From: Candidatus Kapaibacterium sp.
GTDB taxonomy: Bacteria > Bacteroidota > Ignavibacteria > Kapaibacteriales > UBA2268
Direction: 5' to 3'
Assembly (NCBI GenBank): GCA_938031175.1
Contig: CALHGZ010000006.1
Span: 62,001-126,000, forward strand
DNA: 64,000 nucleotides
Both the position numbers and the translations under genes were made by a program. Positions 61,833 to 64,000 of the stretch are shown one piece after another; the stretch's first letter is position 1; the number at the start of each line of letters is the position of its first letter. The notes below the pieces were generated by a model that searched no databases, was not told the origin of the DNA, and was given only the letters and a program-made list of their open reading frames with translations.

Positions 61833-64000
61833 ATGTCTTTGCTAACCAAAGAAAATATCATTCCAACCCTGCTCGAAGAAGAGATGAGTAGCTCTTACCT
61901 TGACTACTCAATGTCTGTAATAGTTTCACGGGCGTTACCAGATGTAAGAGATGGATTAAAGCCTGTGCATAGACGTATATTATATGCGATGTATGAGCTA
62001 GGGCTTTTTTCAAACCGACCATACAAAAAATCAGCACGTTTAGTTGGTGAAGTACTTGGTAAATATCATCCACATGGCGATTCTGCTGTATATGATGCAA
62101 TGGTACGTATGGCACAGGAATGGTCTATGCGTTATCCACTTGTTGATGGGCAAGGTAACTACGGATCAATAGATGGTGATTCCCCTGCAGCTATGCGATA
62201 TACAGAAACAAGATTAGCTCCAATTGCTGCTGAATTATTAAGAGATATTGATAAAGATACAGTTGATTTCCAACCTAATTTCGATGAATCCCTTAGTGAA
62301 CCAGTAGTTTTGCCATCATATATACCAACTTTACTGATAAATGGTGCCAGTGGAATTGCCGTCGGAATGGCAACTAACATACCACCACATAATCTTAGGG
62401 AAATTGTTGCTGGATTAAAAGCATTATTATATAATCCTGATTTACCTGATGAAGAATTGTTTAAATTGATTCCAGCCCCAGATTTCCCAACAGCTGGTAT
62501 CATTTATGGAATCTCCGGTGTAAGAGAAGCATATGCCACCGGACGAGGAAGAATTATTGTTAGAGCAAGAGCACATATTGATACTCTTAAATCCGGTAAA
62601 CAACAGATTATTGTTACGGAAATACCATATCAAGTCAATAAATCAGCATTAATTGAAAAAATTGCTGATTTAGTACGTCAAAAAGTAATCGAAGAAATAT
62701 CTGATTTACGCGATGAATCTGATAGAGATGGAATTAGAATTGTAATCGAATTAAAAAGAGACGCAATTGGTGAAATTGTTCTGAATAATTTATATAAGCA
62801 TACCCAAATGCAGGTTACATTTGGCGCTAATCTTCTCGCTCTTGTCAATGGGATTCCTAAAGTCCTTACTCTGCGTGATTTGATGCTCCATTTCCTTCAG
62901 CACAGAAATATAATATTAATAAGAAAAAGTCGATTTGAACTAGAAGCCTCAGAAAAACGAGCACATATATTAGAAGGCCTAATTATTGCACTTGACAATA
63001 TTGATGCTGTCATAAAAACAATAAAAGAAGCTAAAGATCCAAAAGAGGCATCTATTAAATTACAAAATAATTTTAAATTGACCGAAACACAGGCAAAGGC
63101 AATTCTCGAGATGAGATTGCAAAGACTAACAGGACTGGAAAGGGAAAAAATTCAAAATGAATACAAAGAAATTCTAAAAACAATTGAAAATCTAAAGGCA
63201 ATATTAGCAAGCGATACATTGCAAAAACAACTTATCTCAGATGATTTACAATATTTAGCTGATAAATACGGGGATGATCGCCGAACCGAAATTATTTATA
63301 ACGACCAGGATTTCTCAATTGAAGATTTAATTGCTGACGAAGATGTAATTGTTACTATTTCTCACAAAGGATTTATAAAACGTACAAAAGTATCAATTTA
63401 TAGACGCCAGCAAAAAGGCGGAAAAGGTATCAGCGGTGCAGGAACCTATGATGAAGATTTTGTTGAACATATTTTTCAAGCTTCAACCCACCACTTTATT
63501 ATGTTTTTTACTGATCTTGGTAGGGTTTATCGAGTAAAAGTTTATGATATTCCTGAGCTTGGACGGACATCAAAAGGTAAATCTATTGTCAATTTGATTA
63601 CATTACAACCCGGAGAAGTCATAACAGCTTATCTACAGGTACGCGATTTCAGTGACAAATCCTATGTTATGATGGCTACCAAAAATGGAACAATTAAAAA
63701 GACTCCACTTGAAGAATTTGAAAACATTCGTTCAACCGGTATTATTGCAATCAATTTGAACCAAAATGACAGACTTATTGCTGCAAGAATTACAAATGGA
63801 AACAATGAAATTATTTTAGGTACTCGAGAAGGTATGGCTTGCAGATTTAATGAAAATCAGGTCAGGCCTATGGGAAGAATTGCAACTGGAGTTAGAGGTA
63901 TCACATTATCTGATAACGACTATGTTGTCTCAATGGTTACTATTAATCATCCTGAAGCTCAAGTACTTGTTGTTAGCGAAAATGGGTATGGTAAACGTAC
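61833..64000 (+). CDS. gyrA: DNA gyrase subunit A, C-terminus beyond the window
   Basis: The first 722 residues of GyrA; the frame is open at the right edge. The winged-helix breakage domain holds [20 protein letters not shown], then VYDAMV, and the DNA-linking Tyr123 in [10 protein letters not shown]. Quinolone-determining positions Ser84 and Asp88 (E. coli 83 and 87) are the sensitive type. A tower and coiled coil follow. The C-terminal beta-pinwheel begins near residue 495, with [10 protein letters not shown] near residue 527 as the GyrA box, which favours gyrase over topoisomerase IV. The ATG at 61833 has no strong ribosome binding site, but homology starts at once. Confidence 0.96.
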   Translation, partial: MSLLTKENIIPTLLEEEMSSSYLDYSMSVIVSRALPDVRDGLKPVHRRILYAMYELGLFSNRPYKKSARLVGEVLGKYHPHGDSAVYDAMVRMAQEWSMRYPLVDGQGNYGSIDGDSPAAMRYTETRLAPIAAELLRDIDKDTVDFQPNFDESLSEPVVLPSYIPTLLINGASGIAVGMATNIPPHNLREIVAGLKALLYNPDLPDEELFKLIPAPDFPTAGIIYGISGVREAYATGRGRIIVRARAHIDTLKSGKQQIIVTEIPYQVNKSALIEKIADLVRQKVIEEISDLRDESDRDGIRIVIELKRDAIGEIVLNNLYKHTQMQVTFGANLLALVNGIPKVLTLRDLMLHFLQHRNIILIRKSRFELEASEKRAHILEGLIIALDNIDAVIKTIKEAKDPKEASIKLQNNFKLTETQAKAILEMRLQRLTGLEREKIQNEYKEILKTIENLKAILASDTLQKQLISDDLQYLADKYGDDRRTEIIYNDQDFSIEDLIADEDVIVTISHKGFIKRTKVSIYRRQQKGGKGISGAGTYDEDFVEHIFQASTHHFIMFFTDLGRVYRVKVYDIPELGRTSKGKSIVNLITLQPGEVITAYLQVRDFSDKSYVMMATKNGTIKKTPLEEFENIRSTGIIAINLNQNDRLIAARITNGNNEIILGTREGMACRFNENQVRPMGRIATGVRGITLSDNDYVVSMVTINHPEAQVLVVSENGYGKR

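Noticed and set aside
1..64000. tRNA, rRNA, insertion sequence, prophage or toxin-antitoxin/defence genes
   Set aside because: I looked through the gaps and gene products on both strands and found none that I could support; the gaps are short and AT-rich.

Overview
The window is AT-rich bacterial chromosome with tightly packed genes and no rRNA, tRNA, CRISPR array, phage or insertion sequence that I can see. The gene set points to the Bacteroidota/Chlorobiota/Ignavibacteriota/Kapaibacteriota (FCB) branch. It has an alternative complex III (ActA-E), a HmuY/TonB-receptor haem-uptake pair, an ATP synthase operon without atpD/atpC, an OmpA protein with thrombospondin type 3 repeats, HldD (a Gram-negative envelope enzyme), and several sites resembling the Bacteroidota promoter (TTG, about 20 bases, TAnnTTTG). 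A free-living, respiring organism from the Ignavibacteria/Kapabacteria side fits best, but this is inferred from gene content only.

Layout. 1-6939 (minus): the start of a secreted protein, a YbaN-type membrane protein, a TerB-like protein, then cobalamin-dependent methionine synthase (metH) overlapping a fused homocysteine methyltransferase/methylenetetrahydrofolate reductase. 7374-14250 (plus): ackA and pta, an asparaginyl-tRNA-synthetase-like protein lacking the anticodon-binding domain, an MIO-type ammonia-lyase with Cys in place of the usual MIO serine, then ptb and buk. 14252-20012 (minus): actA-actE. 20169-23107 (minus): haem receptor and HmuY lipoprotein. 23270-25441 (plus): the OmpA/TSP3 protein, closed by a bidirectional terminator. 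25473-41870 (minus): a roughly 14-gene surface-polysaccharide operon read from rmlB, wecC and wecB through export proteins, two polyprenyl-phosphate transferase-type proteins and glycosyltransferases, with accA in the middle. 41945-45650 (minus): a family 3 glycosidase, thioesterase, threonine aldolase and a CTP-dependent lipid-kinase-like protein. 45643-48010 (plus): a decayed IspE-like protein and glycogen synthase. 48022-49857 (minus): an acyl-CoA synthetase. 50017-54136 (plus): uracil-DNA glycosylase, D-Ala-D-Ala ligase, a PfkB kinase and a secreted CBM9-like protein. 54238-60675 (plus): atpZ, atpI, atpB, atpE, atpF, atpH, atpA, hldD, atpG. The window ends in a TPR lipoprotein and most of gyrA.

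How the genes work together. Pta-AckA and Ptb-Buk are two routes from acyl-CoA to ATP; ACIII and the ATP synthase give the respiratory route. MetH and the fused reductase make methyl-THF and pass its methyl group to homocysteine. The large minus-strand operon has the parts to make ManNAcA-type and dTDP-sugars, load a polyprenyl carrier, extend it and export the polymer.

No wholly new defence or mobile system was recognised. The best leads are single-gene oddities: the aaRS-like protein with its ammonia-lyase neighbour, the IspE-like pseudoenzyme whose start overlaps a divergent gene, the glycosyltransferase fused to a gutted polyprenyl-phosphate transferase, and the arrangement of the ATP synthase operon (internal terminator, hldD insertion, atpZ start lying on a promoter element).
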